From assembly GCA_002712305.1 (NCBI GenBank), contig PATE01000052.1, forward strand, positions 1 through 24,451: a stretch of DNA of 24,451 nt, read 5' to 3'. Under the pieces are notes generated by a model. The model was not told the DNA's origin. It did no database searches and worked only from the letters and a program-made list of their open reading frames with translations. Each line of letters begins with the position of its first letter. Position 1 is the first letter of the stretch. The translations under genes and the position numbers were made by a program. This DNA is from Gemmatimonadota bacterium. Its GTDB lineage: Bacteria > Latescibacterota > UBA2968 > UBA8231. Below, piece by piece: positions 1 to 7,555 of this stretch.

Positions 1-275
1 CGCCGATGAGTCATCGCTTCGACGGCGGGTAACTTTACCTCCCTGGGAGGCACTCGCAGGTCGATCCATGGGGACATTTCGGCGACTTCGAGGTTTGGAT
101 CGCCTCCAAACAACATCTGTGCGATGATCTGCTGCATCCACGTCGTGCCCGATTTGGCGTACGTGGAAATCACGATGTCATCATCGCGAAAAGGGAAATC
201 GTTCCACCCCGTAGAGTCGAAGTGATGGTTGTGCATGTCCCTCGTTTTTTGTGGCCACTGGATGTTGTCCGTCAC
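1..275 (-). CDS. Sulfotransferase family protein, N-terminal part (runs off left edge)
   Basis: Sulfotransferases of this fold (Sulfotransfer_1 type) move a sulfuryl group from PAPS to an alcohol or amine; the acceptor cannot be told here. The frame is open from a GTG at 273-275 to the left edge, giving about 91 residues. The diagnostic part is the 5'-phosphosulfate-binding loop at residues 38-46, read as STYAKSGTTWM, which closely matches the family's TYxKSGTTW motif and carries the Lys and the Ser/Thr residues that bind the PAPS phosphate. The GTG start is chosen because GAGGAGGG lies 8 nt upstream (284-291). The acceptor site, catalytic His and 3'-phosphate-binding region would lie beyond the edge. 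The gene is divergent from the cNMP-binding gene, with 180 bp between them. Family call is firm; specificity is unknown. Confidence 0.88.
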   Translation of the reverse strand, partial: MTDNIQWPQKTRDMHNHHFDSTGWNDFPFRDDDIVISTYAKSGTTWMQQIIAQMLFGGDPNLEVAEMSPWIDLRVPPREVKLPAVEAMTHR

Positions 276-455
276 AGCTCGTTCCCTCCTCAGATTGCAG
301 CTAGGTGGGTAACATTCTCGCACGATGTGGGATGCCGATTTGGCACCTGGCGTCGCAAACGATAGAGTTGTGTTCACTGAGCGAGCAAGCTAGGATTGAT
401 GGTGCGTCCGTGGCCATGATGAAATCTCACTGCGATTGCCAGGTGGAGCTCATCC
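276..455. other. Divergent intergenic region, sulfotransferase / cNMP-binding gene
   Basis: These 180 bp must hold the promoters of the leftward sulfotransferase and the rightward cNMP-binding/enolase/PhyH set. I found the two ribosome binding sites (284-291 minus; GGAG at 445-448 plus) but no convincing -35/-10 pair and no clear CRP-type dyad. No other gene is visible here. Confidence 0.5.
284..291 (-). promoter_or_regulatory. Ribosome binding site fixing the sulfotransferase GTG start
   Basis: On the minus strand GAGGAGGG lies 8 nt before the GTG at 273-275. It is one of the best Shine-Dalgarno matches in the window and supports GTG over the internal ATG at codon 14. Confidence 0.7.
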
Positions 456-1136
456 ATGTCTAAAGACCGGATGAAGGTGCTTAGCCAGACGGTGAAGAAG
501 ATCCCTCTCTTCGTTGGCCTGTCCCCGTCACAGATCAATGCTGTGTTGGGGGTCTACAATTGGAAGTAGTTTGATTCGGGGACGGTGATCTGCGCCGCCG
601 GTTCTCAGGCGTCGGAGATGTTCATCCTGCTGTCGGGCGAGTTGGCCGTCAAAACGCAGGACGGTACCCAGGTTGCCACACTGAGTCCGGTCACGACGGT
701 GGGCGAACTCGGAGTCCTCACCAATCAGGAACGCAAGGCGACGGTAGAGACGGTGGGCTCCAGCGCCCTGCTGCAGATCACGAGGACTGGATTCGAAAAA
801 ATGCTGCAGGCCAATCTGGCCGTGCAGGCGAGGGTGTTTCGCAACATCGTCGAAATCCTGGCAGACGAGACCGTCGGTGACAATGTCCGTATGCGAGACC
901 ACGTTCGTGAGCAGGTGGAACACGAAAAACGTTTGCGTGAGCACCGCCGGCGCTCAGAACTGGCCATCGCCATGCTTGTGGATGGGGGGATCGATCGCGA
1001 CCAGGTGATGGCCAAACTCGACGATCAGATGCTGCACGAAGAGCGGATACGAATCCCCATCGTCGATACCGTGGCTCCTACCACCTCGTCTTCAGAAACC
1101 GACTTGTTAGCCGTTCACTGGAGCCCTCCCGCGTGA
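456..1136 (+). pseudogene. Cyclic-nucleotide-binding (CRP/FNR-like) domain protein interrupted by an in-frame TAG
   Basis: From the ATG at 456 (GGAG 7 nt upstream) the frame reads 37 residues typical of the start of a cNMP-binding domain (KIPLFVGLSPSQINAVL), meets TAG at 567-569, then continues in the same frame with the rest of the beta-roll: FDSGTVICAAGSQASEMFILLSGELAV, then a phosphate-binding-cassette-like VGELGVLTNQERKATV. Read through, it would be about 226 residues. No helix-turn-helix is recognisable after the beta-roll; the tail (about residues 150-226) is charged and probably helical. It may therefore be a stand-alone sensor domain, not a transcription factor. The 3' end overlaps the next gene by GTGA. 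Internal initiation at GTG 585 or ATG 618 would lose the first strands of the domain. TAG is a normal stop in at least six other genes here, so routine recoding is unlikely. A recent nonsense mutation or a base-call error fits best. Confidence 0.75.
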
Positions 1137-2302
1137 AAATCACCGATATCCGTTGCCACGTGATGTGTCCGATCCAGGACGATCTCGGTGGGCCACGTAG
1201 CCGGTCCTTCGTGGAAGTCGAAACGGATGAGGGACTCATCGGCATTGGCGAAGCGACGACCGAGTTCCACGAGATGGCCGTGAAGGCACAGATCGAAGTG
1301 GAACTGAAGGGTCGATTTGTCGGCCAGGACCCCACCGATGTGGAACGGTTGTGGCAAGTTGGTTATCGGGATTTCTGGTGGCGACGGGGTGTTGTGCATA
1401 CCAGCGCCATGAGTGGTCTCGACATGGCGCTGTGGGATCTCAAGGGCAAAGCGGCTGGACTGCCGGTGTTCAAACTTTTGGGCGGCAAGGTCCGCGATCG
1501 TGTTCGTTGCTATATCCGTTATGGTGTTGAGTTCTACGGCCACACGCTGGAGGAAGCTGCAGCAGAAACGTTGGCGCGAGGGCTCGATGCCCTCAAACAC
1601 GGCGTCGGTGATCGACCGGTCCCCTTCGACCCCGATGTTCAGATCGAACGGGCCATCGATCAACACCAACGACTCCGACAATGCTTGGGACCTGACGTGG
1701 CGCTCATGTGTGACGCCGCCGGCATGTTCACGCCAACTGAAGCGTACAGATTGATTGAAGCCCTGCGCCCCCTCGGGATGCACTTCGTCGAAGAGCCGAC
1801 CAATATGGACACGGTAGAACCGACACTTCGGCTGAAGCGCGACTTTCCCGATGTGCCGATCGCTGTGGGGGAACGATTGATCACGCGGTGGGACTGTCGT
1901 CCCTGGTTCGAGCAGCAGGCCATCGACGTGTGCCAGGCGGATATCAGTCATACGGGTGGGATCAGCGAATTGATGAAGATCGCTCACTTCGCAGAGGTCT
2001 ACGGCATTCGGTTGGCTCCGCACAACCCCTATGGCCCTGTCGCGCTGGCTGCCGTCGCCCATGTGGCCGCCTCGATCCAGAACTTCGACATCGTCGAGCA
2101 CTGCCCCATTCAGCCATGGTTCGACGATGTGCAGACGCTGAAAGTCCCCCTGGAAGCCGGCTACATCGACATGGACGAGCTCGGCACGAGACCAGGACTG
2201 GGCGTCGAACTCGACATGGACTTCGTCCGTTCCCGTAACCAACATGTACCGGCGGGTGGGCAGGGATATGAGCAGGCTGATGGCTCCTTACCCCTCATCT
2301 AG
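1133..2302 (+). CDS. Mandelate racemase/enolase superfamily protein, sugar-acid dehydratase-like
   Basis: A full-length 389-residue member of the enolase superfamily, whose enzymes abstract a proton alpha to a carboxylate using a Mg2+ site. The capping domain is about residues 1-125, followed by a TIM barrel. Metal ligands are visible on successive strands: D194 (MCDAAG), E220 or E221 (FVEEP) and E247 (AVGERL). H297 in APHNP and the K155-H156 pair in ALKHG resemble the catalytic pattern of galactonate/mannonate dehydratase-like members, so dehydration of an aldonic acid is a reasonable guess; the substrate is not determinable. The start is GTG at 1133, overlapping the upstream TGA as GTGA, which implies translational coupling to the broken cNMP-binding gene. 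A PhyH oxygenase follows after 30 bp, probably in the same transcript. The stop is TAG. Confidence 0.9.
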   Translation: MKITDIRCHVMCPIQDDLGGPRSRSFVEVETDEGLIGIGEATTEFHEMAVKAQIEVELKGRFVGQDPTDVERLWQVGYRDFWWRRGVVHTSAMSGLDMALWDLKGKAAGLPVFKLLGGKVRDRVRCYIRYGVEFYGHTLEEAAAETLARGLDALKHGVGDRPVPFDPDVQIERAIDQHQRLRQCLGPDVALMCDAAGMFTPTEAYRLIEALRPLGMHFVEEPTNMDTVEPTLRLKRDFPDVPIAVGERLITRWDCRPWFEQQAIDVCQADISHTGGISELMKIAHFAEVYGIRLAPHNPYGPVALAAVAHVAASIQNFDIVEHCPIQPWFDDVQTLKVPLEAGYIDMDELGTRPGLGVELDMDFVRSRNQHVPAGGQGYEQADGSLPLI

Positions 2303-2332
2303 CGCCGGACGCCTCACCCGTGTGAAAGAGCC

Positions 2333-3151
2333 ATGAACCCATCGATCACCACAGATGATCTCAGCCGGTATCATGAAGAAGGGTATCTCATTCTTCGCGA
2401 GGCGTTCAGCAGCGACCGCATCCTGTCACTTCGGGATGCCTTGGAACGCCTGATGGATCGCGCCCTGGCGGGAGAGATCGAAATCGGCTGGATTAACCAG
2501 GAACGCCGCCTGTTCAGTCGTACGGGTCACCTGATGTCACCGGATCGATACGATCCGGCGTATGGTGATTGGCTCGCGGAGGATCTCGATCCCCATTTAC
2601 AGACGCTATTGGGCGCCACACCGCGCCACAGCCTCTTCGGCACGCTGGCGGGCGGCGGGGGTCAATCGTACAAGCAGGCATGGCATCGTGATCTGGGCAG
2701 GCCCGGTGCAGATGACGAAGCTGAATACTATCGCCGCCATCACGGCACGTTCGTGCAGTTCAATGCGCCCATCCTGCCCGGGGATCGATTCCTCAACATC
2801 GTCCCCGCGAGCCATCTGCGAGCCTCAACTCCGGCGGAGATCGACGCCGCCGCTGCGGGCGACGAAGCCCAGATGCCGAACGCCCTCGTCGTCGAACTCG
2901 AACCGGGTGACATCGTCTATTACGACGCGAATCTCTGGCATCGGGGTTGGAACCCGGAGGGGGTCAATCGCTGGTCGATGCACTGTGCGTTCTGGCGTGC
3001 CGAATGTCCTGTCATGGCCCACGAGACCGGCCAGCAGGAAGACCTGCAACGCGCCGGTTACCTCGAGAGCATGCCGGCTATCGCTCGGGAGTATGTCGAG
3101 CGTTATCTGAGCAACCACCCCGATGAGCCGGCAAAGATGCAGGACCTGTAG
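2333..3151 (+). CDS. Phytanoyl-CoA dioxygenase (PhyH) family protein
   Basis: A 272-residue Fe(II)/2-oxoglutarate-dependent oxygenase of the PhyH superfamily, which hydroxylates or otherwise oxidises small molecules while converting 2-oxoglutarate and O2 to succinate and CO2. The N-terminus has the family opening (YHEEGYLILREAF, residues 13-25). Iron ligands are H118 and D120 in AWHRDLG and H203 in LWHRGW; R213, ten residues after the distal His, is placed to bind the 2-oxoglutarate carboxylate. The jelly-roll is complete, so the protein should be active. ATG at 2333 lies just after a purine-rich GAAAGAG. It is 30 bp downstream of the enolase-superfamily gene, suggesting the two act on related substrates. 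It ends 25 bp from the convergent PhyH gene on the other strand. Substrate unknown. Confidence 0.9.
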   Translation: MNPSITTDDLSRYHEEGYLILREAFSSDRILSLRDALERLMDRALAGEIEIGWINQERRLFSRTGHLMSPDRYDPAYGDWLAEDLDPHLQTLLGATPRHSLFGTLAGGGGQSYKQAWHRDLGRPGADDEAEYYRRHHGTFVQFNAPILPGDRFLNIVPASHLRASTPAEIDAAAAGDEAQMPNALVVELEPGDIVYYDANLWHRGWNPEGVNRWSMHCAFWRAECPVMAHETGQQEDLQRAGYLESMPAIAREYVERYLSNHPDEPAKMQDL

Positions 3152-3176
3152 CGGGCTGGATCTCTGATAGCTCCGA

Positions 3177-4373
3177 TCACGACCATTGAGCGATGAAGTT
3201 GTCCACCGTCAACTCGGCCGGTACATCGTTGAAGAAGTAACTCGTCGGCCCGCCCTGGAAGCCCGGACAGGTGGCGTCCTGATCGCCCCTCAGCCGGTCG
3301 TCGACCCATCTGAATCGCTCCCACAACCGACCAGCCTCGGCCACAGAGAACCGATCTGCCATGGGCTGCCCACACTGCATGGTCATGGGATGGATTCCAG
3401 TGGCGTAGGAGAGTTCCTCCTCGGACACGCCGCTTGCCGGTCTCTTTAGGTCTTGAATTCGTTTGGCCGATTTGCTCAGCAGGATGGTGGACTGGCGCAT
3501 TGCCATGGAGCCGCTTTCCGGATGCAGATCCTGTAAGGCCTGCTGATACGCCGCCCCATCCGCTTCGAGAGCGGCCCTGAGGGCGATCTCGGTACGGGTC
3601 ATGGTATCATCGCTACGTTTGACCCAGCGCCCGAACGTCTCACGTGCTTGGGGCGAGAGTTGTTTGAGATACGACAGATTGGGATAGTGGGTGAACATGG
3701 AGAACCCACCGTGAATAGTGCGTCGCATTCTCGTGCTGTAGTTGCTCGCCCAGTGCAGGATCGGGAGGATGTACGCGACCCCATCCCCCGCCTTGAGATG
3801 CGTCTGAACACCGCTGCTCAGCGGTGCTTGGGCGTCTCGCTCCAATTGTGCGTTTTCATCCGACGTCAGGCAACGCACGTGGCTGCCGGGCACGACCCAC
3901 AGAACATCGTCGTCATACAGAGAGAGATTCCACTGTACATAACGAGGGCCGTTGTCGAGGATGTCTTCAGCATACCCCATCACGGGTGAGCTATGGGCCG
4001 GTGCGAAGTCACGGTGCCATCGTGCGGGACCGTGGTCTGAGACGGGACTGCACATGAGCATCATCTCCGTCACAGCGGCGTCCTCGACGCCGAGCAATTG
4101 GCTACTGGCGCCTTGCGTATTCTCGTGTAGCCAGATTTCGATGGTGCTCGCCGTGCTCTCGTCGATCTGATCGGCCAGACTCGTCAGGTTCAGACGTGGC
4201 TGCGCGGCCCTTCCCCACACGCCGTCCGGTGGATCCTCCTGTGCCCAGGTGGCTCGCTGGCGATCCACCATGATCTCGTAGCTGTGTCGTAAGCTGTCAA
4301 GTTGGTCGGGAGGGATGACTTGACGCAGAATCACATAGCCATCTTCGAGGAACTGCTGTCGATTCACGTCCAT
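3177..4373 (-). CDS. Phytanoyl-CoA dioxygenase (PhyH) family protein, long form
   Basis: A 398-residue PhyH-type Fe(II)/2-oxoglutarate oxygenase. Residues 6-20 (QQFLEDGYVILRQVI) are the usual family start. Iron ligands are H120 and D122 in ARWHRDF and H207 in ILHWAS, and R217 or R218 follows for 2-oxoglutarate. It is about 125 residues longer than the PhyH gene at 2333; the extra C-terminal part (about 235-398) is not recognised and includes a tail ending in a WS dipeptide. The frame stays open upstream to 4661, but that extension is low-complexity and arginine/serine-rich with no family similarity, so I start at ATG 4373 although its ribosome binding site (AAGGGCAG) is only moderate. It is last in a leftward gene set. 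Stop is TGA. Confidence 0.88.
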   Translation of the reverse strand: MDVNRQQFLEDGYVILRQVIPPDQLDSLRHSYEIMVDRQRATWAQEDPPDGVWGRAAQPRLNLTSLADQIDESTASTIEIWLHENTQGASSQLLGVEDAAVTEMMLMCSPVSDHGPARWHRDFAPAHSSPVMGYAEDILDNGPRYVQWNLSLYDDDVLWVVPGSHVRCLTSDENAQLERDAQAPLSSGVQTHLKAGDGVAYILPILHWASNYSTRMRRTIHGGFSMFTHYPNLSYLKQLSPQARETFGRWVKRSDDTMTRTEIALRAALEADGAAYQQALQDLHPESGSMAMRQSTILLSKSAKRIQDLKRPASGVSEEELSYATGIHPMTMQCGQPMADRFSVAEAGRLWERFRWVDDRLRGDQDATCPGFQGGPTSYFFNDVPAELTVDNFIAQWS

Positions 4374-4473
4374 CGTTCTGCCCTTGCAGGAGAGTCCATG
4401 CCGGCTCGAAAACGCAGTATCGTGTGCAGGGTACCCCCTCGGCAAGTCTCTTACCAGCAATGGGATAGAACGA

Positions 4474-4505
4474 GAAACGTCCCCCGAAAGATCGGCGGAC
4501 GTTTC
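4474..4505 (-). terminator. Strong hairpin between the 56-residue gene and the PhyH gene
   Basis: Perfect 9-bp arms GAAACGTCC / GGACGTTTC enclose a single C·C mismatch, a further CCG/CGG 3-bp stem and a 6-nt loop. It lies 32 nt past the stop of the small gene and about 100 nt before the PhyH start. On the minus strand it is followed by TCGTTCT, only moderately T-rich. A terminator or an mRNA-processing/attenuation stem are both possible. Confidence 0.5.
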
Positions 4506-4536
4506 AACCATTGATCTGCGAGAGCGCGCAGATGGA

Positions 4537-4707
4537 TTAGGCGACCAGGTCCAGCACGGTCTCCGCATCCTCCACGGGATGCTTCTGTGGCTCCTGGTCC
4601 TTCTTGCTCTGTTCCCGCCGGCGCCGGCGACGCTCTCGCTCTTCAGGCGTCGAGAGGGCATCGTTCGTGCGCAGTGAACCGGGTTCGATCCGGTTGATGA
4701 GATTCAT
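4537..4707 (-). CDS. Small arginine-rich hypothetical protein
   Basis: A 56-residue protein of unknown family. The start is well supported: a full AAGGAGG (4714-4720) sits 6 nt before ATG 4707. A 10-residue upstream extension is possible in frame but lacks such a site. The sequence has three parts: an uncharged start (MNLINRIEPGS), a middle block with a run of six arginines inside EERERRRRRREQSKKDQE (about residues 32-49 of the protein lie in or next to it), and an acidic, hydrophobic end (VEDAETVLDLVA). There is no cysteine, no signal peptide and no membrane segment. The charge pattern suggests nucleic-acid or partner binding, but this is inference. It sits between an M14 peptidase and a PhyH gene on the same strand, with hairpins on both sides, and may be its own transcription unit. 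Confidence 0.65.
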   Translation of the reverse strand: MNLINRIEPGSLRTNDALSTPEERERRRRRREQSKKDQEPQKHPVEDAETVLDLVA

Positions 4708-4713
4708 CGTCAA

Positions 4714-4720
4714 CCTCCTT
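4714..4720 (-). promoter_or_regulatory. Consensus ribosome binding site of the small arginine-rich gene
   Basis: AAGGAGG on the minus strand, 6 nt before ATG 4707. This near-ideal site is the main reason to believe the 56-residue gene is translated and to choose its start. Confidence 0.75.
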
Positions 4721-4761
4721 GTTGACTGACTCGCCATCCTGGCTTGTCACTGGGAAACATC

Positions 4762-4783
4762 CCGCAGACGCTCAAATCTGCGG
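4762..4783. other. Hairpin upstream of the small gene
   Basis: CCGCAGA / TCTGCGG, a perfect 7-bp stem with an 8-nt loop, in the 145 bp between the M14 peptidase stop and the small gene start. No T-tract follows on either strand. It could be a leader structure of the small gene's mRNA. Confidence 0.35.
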
Positions 4784-4825
4784 CACTGTCTGGTACATCG
4801 GCACTTCGGGGCTGGTCTTGAGAGA

Positions 4826-4848
4826 ATCTGCCTGGCTCTGAGGCAGAT
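4826..4848 (-). terminator. Candidate terminator of the M14 peptidase gene
   Basis: ATCTGCCT / AGGCAGAT forms a perfect 8-bp stem with a 7-nt loop, starting 4 nt after the peptidase stop codon. On the minus strand the stem runs into TCTCTC, which is weakly U-rich in RNA. Its position makes a terminator or 3'-end stabiliser the simplest reading. Confidence 0.5.
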
Positions 4849-4852
4849 CCAG

Positions 4853-5944
4853 TCAGGCGTGCCTCTGAGAAAAGACCTCCACCGCCGTGCGAACGGTGAT
4901 CATCGCCAGATTTACACGGCCATCGAAGGTGCCATACATCCCCATCTCCGTGCCGAAAGCCAGTCCGTAGGTCTGAGAGGCGAAATCCGCCAGATTGTAT
5001 CCTTCCCCACGCCGGCCGGCGTCGAGCCAGCAAACACCGGGTTCGGAGGTATCGAACCAGTTGCCCAAGGCCGATACGTCTTCATCCCTTGCCAGCGTGG
5101 CCCCCGAGTCTGAAATGGCCTGGATCACGGCAGAGGCCGCCTTCTGTTCCCACTCTTCGTTGGTAGCATCCGGTTGTCGCCGGGCCGACAGGAAATAGCG
5201 ATCCTCCATCAGTTGTGACTCGTGCAGATCGAAACTGATGCCCGGATCGATACGCGCCATCAGATCGCGCGTCGCTCGCGGTTCGATCGGTGACCATGGT
5301 GTGTCGTGGAACCGGTTGATGTGCAGAATCTCGCCGTCGAGCGAAATGATCAGCGTGTACGCACGCCCAAGATCACCTGTGCCCGCCACACCGGTCTGTC
5401 CGGGTGTCATCCAGACTCGTCGACCCCGCAGCGGCTCGAGCGCGTCGGGATGCTCCTTGGCCAGACGTTGCAGCCGCTGATAGAAGAAATACTGGGCGCA
5501 GGCACGCTCGGGTGCGGGTCGGGCACTGGCGTAACCATACTCACCGATCAGCGACAGCAGCAGGTCATCCTCTTCAAAGAGGACCTCTCCCTGGTCGCGA
5601 AGAAGCGACTCGACCTGATCGAAATCGTCCGCTTCAGGCCGTTCACCGAGCCCCAGAGACAGAACGTGGGCGAATCCCTGCATCCCCACTGGATCGCGCG
5701 TGGGAATCACGTACACCTGGTGTTCTGTCTCCAACTCTTCGATGCAGGACACGGCCGCACTCACGCCGGCCTGTTCAGTGGAGTGAGACCCGGCAGTGAT
5801 GAAGACCGCCGGTAGTTTGCTTCCCCCGCCCCTGGCGGCCACGATCGGTGATCCGTCTACCGTATGTCCGAGCACTTCGACCGATTGCGCACGTCGGTGC
5901 ACCTCTTCGAGCAGTTCGTTGTACGTCCAGTAGATCTGTGCCAA
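4853..5944 (-). CDS. M14-type zinc metallopeptidase-like protein (succinylglutamate desuccinylase/carboxypeptidase fold)
   Basis: A 363-residue protein with the zinc-carboxypeptidase signature: HxxE at H54/E57 in AGSHSTEQAG, the third zinc ligand H241 in FDLHES, and a likely catalytic Glu E333 in FGTEMGMYG. After the first metal motif it has PTRDPVG (81-87), where M14 enzymes usually carry an Arg-containing substrate-binding segment such as NPDG. Substrate could be a peptide or an N-acyl amino acid; there is no signal peptide, so it should act in the cytoplasm. The start is TTG at 5944 with GAAAGGG about 8 nt upstream; no better start is in frame. It follows the phosphoesterase-TIM-barrel gene by 51 bp on the same strand, so the two are probably co-transcribed. 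A hairpin lies directly after its stop. Confidence 0.82.
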   Translation of the reverse strand: MAQIYWTYNELLEEVHRRAQSVEVLGHTVDGSPIVAARGGGSKLPAVFITAGSHSTEQAGVSAAVSCIEELETEHQVYVIPTRDPVGMQGFAHVLSLGLGERPEADDFDQVESLLRDQGEVLFEEDDLLLSLIGEYGYASARPAPERACAQYFFYQRLQRLAKEHPDALEPLRGRRVWMTPGQTGVAGTGDLGRAYTLIISLDGEILHINRFHDTPWSPIEPRATRDLMARIDPGISFDLHESQLMEDRYFLSARRQPDATNEEWEQKAASAVIQAISDSGATLARDEDVSALGNWFDTSEPGVCWLDAGRRGEGYNLADFASQTYGLAFGTEMGMYGTFDGRVNLAMITVRTAVEVFSQRHA

Positions 5945-5995
5945 GGGGGTGGCCCTTTCGTGGTCGTGTCGTGTCGTGCTTGGCGATGTGATGAA

Positions 5996-7534
5996 CTAGG
6001 AGAAGATCTCCTGAAACAACCGAGTTGTGCGCCGGCGCTCCTCGGCAATGCGGACCTCGATGAACAGCGGTTCACGATTGATCAGACGTTTCGACCAGGC
6101 GTGCAGGAACCCGGCGTAGCTGACGGTTCGATCGTATATGTCTTTAATGTCTCGATGATTCGTCAACTTCCCCGTCTCTTCATGGGGGCGCACCTGGTGA
6201 ATGTGATATCCCGTGATCCTGGATCCGATCCGCGCATACCAGTCGCCGATGGGCTGTAGGTTGCCGAGTTCGCCATTGTTGCGCGCATGGCCTACATCGA
6301 AATGGGCGCCGACACGCCCTGCCCCATCAAAGCTGCCGGCCACGGCATCGATCCACGCCAGACATTCACCGATCTCGGTGCCAAATTCGCGGCTGGCCCG
6401 ATCTGCCGGTGTGCCGGGCTGGTTGTGGATATTCTCGATCGAAACTCGAATACCCTCCTCGACGGACTCGCGGAACAGTTCGTGGTAGCAGTCCAGAAGG
6501 ATGCGCCAGGCGTCAGCGGGTTCATCACCCACTCCGTACATGCCCGCCGCTGTAATGCGGGGGACGTGTACCGTAAAGGAGTCGACCCCACAGGCACGGG
6601 CGTCATCGATCTGACGGGAGACCTCGGCTCTGCCGTCGATGTCGCACGACTTGGGGATCCACCTCAGATTCGGCAGATGCCAGGACAGGTAGACCGGTCG
6701 CTCCTGGCGCAGTGCATCCAGCTCCTTCACCGTCGCGGACAGATCGTAGTCGAGTTCGCGCGGGCGCAGTTCGAGGACATTCAGTCCCGCCTGACGTGTC
6801 TTTTTCACCGTCTCGAGGGGATCACCGTGGATCGACCAGCCCACGGGCGACTGATCCGTTGCCGCCGGCAGCAGACTGTGCTCATACGGCCACGGAATCT
6901 CGGTCTGCGACCAGTCGCCCCCGGCCTTCCGTTCGAAGAGGCAGATCCCGGGGGGACCATCGAAAGCCTTGTCGGGGTCGAGACCTCGAGTGATGACCTC
7001 CCAGCAGCCACTCACCGAGCGTGACCGGCTGAAGTGACGATGCCCTGCCAGGTACATCTCGACAGGATGTTTTTGAAGCCACGCTTCGATCCAGGAACGT
7101 GAGTCGGCCTCGAGCACATCGATCGGATAGTGGGTGAGGAGCACTCGGGGGGGCGTATCTGAGGCGCCCTCTCCGGTGAGCCATTCCCTGTCGTAGGGAG
7201 AAATCCGGCCACAGGAGGTGTCGGGCAAGAGAAACCGAACCCCGCCGAGTGACATCGACCGGCGCTCCGTGCATTGGGCCAGGACGCGCTGGGCGCCCGG
7301 ATCTCGCAGTTCGGCATTGCCGGGCGTGAAGACCCAGGGCGACGTCAGGGTACCGGCCTGTTCGAGGAAGTGACGCGCCGACGCCTCGGTGCCATAGGTC
7401 GTCATGTCGCCGGTGAAGGTCACCAGATCGGGAGATGATCTGTTGGATTCGGTAATCGCCCATCGCAGCGCATCGGCTGCAGGTGTGTCTTGCCTGTCGG
7501 ACAGGTGGAGGTCAGTAATCTGAATCAGTCGCAA
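5996..7534 (-). CDS. Fusion: calcineurin-like metallophosphoesterase + sugar phosphate isomerase/epimerase-type TIM barrel
   Basis: A 512-residue two-domain protein. Residues 1 to about 205 look like a metallophosphoesterase: D8-L-H10 (ITDLHLS), G42-D43 (FTGDMTTYG), G72-N73 (TPGNAE), H135 (LLTHYP) and H165-R-H167 (AGHRH). The usual GNH(D/E) motif reads GNAE, so the general-acid His is alanine (A74). Residues from about 228 to 510 resemble an AP-endonuclease-2/xylose-isomerase-like barrel, with candidate metal or acid residues E367 (SIENIH), D413 and H416 (FDVGHA), H444/H446 (YHIHQV) and E493 (FIEVR). The pair suggests a sugar-phosphate or nucleotide-sugar substrate handled by both domains, but that is inference. 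Start is TTG 7534 with AAGG 7 nt upstream. It is first in a leftward set with the M14 peptidase and divergent from an epimerase gene. The stop is TAG. Confidence 0.85.
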   Translation of the reverse strand: MRLIQITDLHLSDRQDTPAADALRWAITESNRSSPDLVTFTGDMTTYGTEASARHFLEQAGTLTSPWVFTPGNAELRDPGAQRVLAQCTERRSMSLGGVRFLLPDTSCGRISPYDREWLTGEGASDTPPRVLLTHYPIDVLEADSRSWIEAWLQKHPVEMYLAGHRHFSRSRSVSGCWEVITRGLDPDKAFDGPPGICLFERKAGGDWSQTEIPWPYEHSLLPAATDQSPVGWSIHGDPLETVKKTRQAGLNVLELRPRELDYDLSATVKELDALRQERPVYLSWHLPNLRWIPKSCDIDGRAEVSRQIDDARACGVDSFTVHVPRITAAGMYGVGDEPADAWRILLDCYHELFRESVEEGIRVSIENIHNQPGTPADRASREFGTEIGECLAWIDAVAGSFDGAGRVGAHFDVGHARNNGELGNLQPIGDWYARIGSRITGYHIHQVRPHEETGKLTNHRDIKDIYDRTVSYAGFLHAWSKRLINREPLFIEVRIAEERRRTTRLFQEIFS

Positions 7535-7555
7535 TGAGTGGCCTTGTCGCCTGGA

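Noticed and set aside
567-569. Amber recoding as a general feature of this genome
   Set aside because: TAG ends at least six intact genes here (those ending at 2302, 3151, 5996, 12901, 12914 and 18099), so it works as a normal stop.
1115-2245. A 376-residue open frame on the minus strand across the enolase-superfamily gene
   Set aside because: It is antisense to a gene with clear family motifs and coupled start, has no recognisable domain, and is what GC-rich coding sequence gives by chance.
4374-4661. 96-residue N-terminal extension of the long PhyH protein
   Set aside because: Low-complexity Arg/Ser-rich sequence without family similarity, running through the hairpin at 4474-4505 and the end of the small gene.
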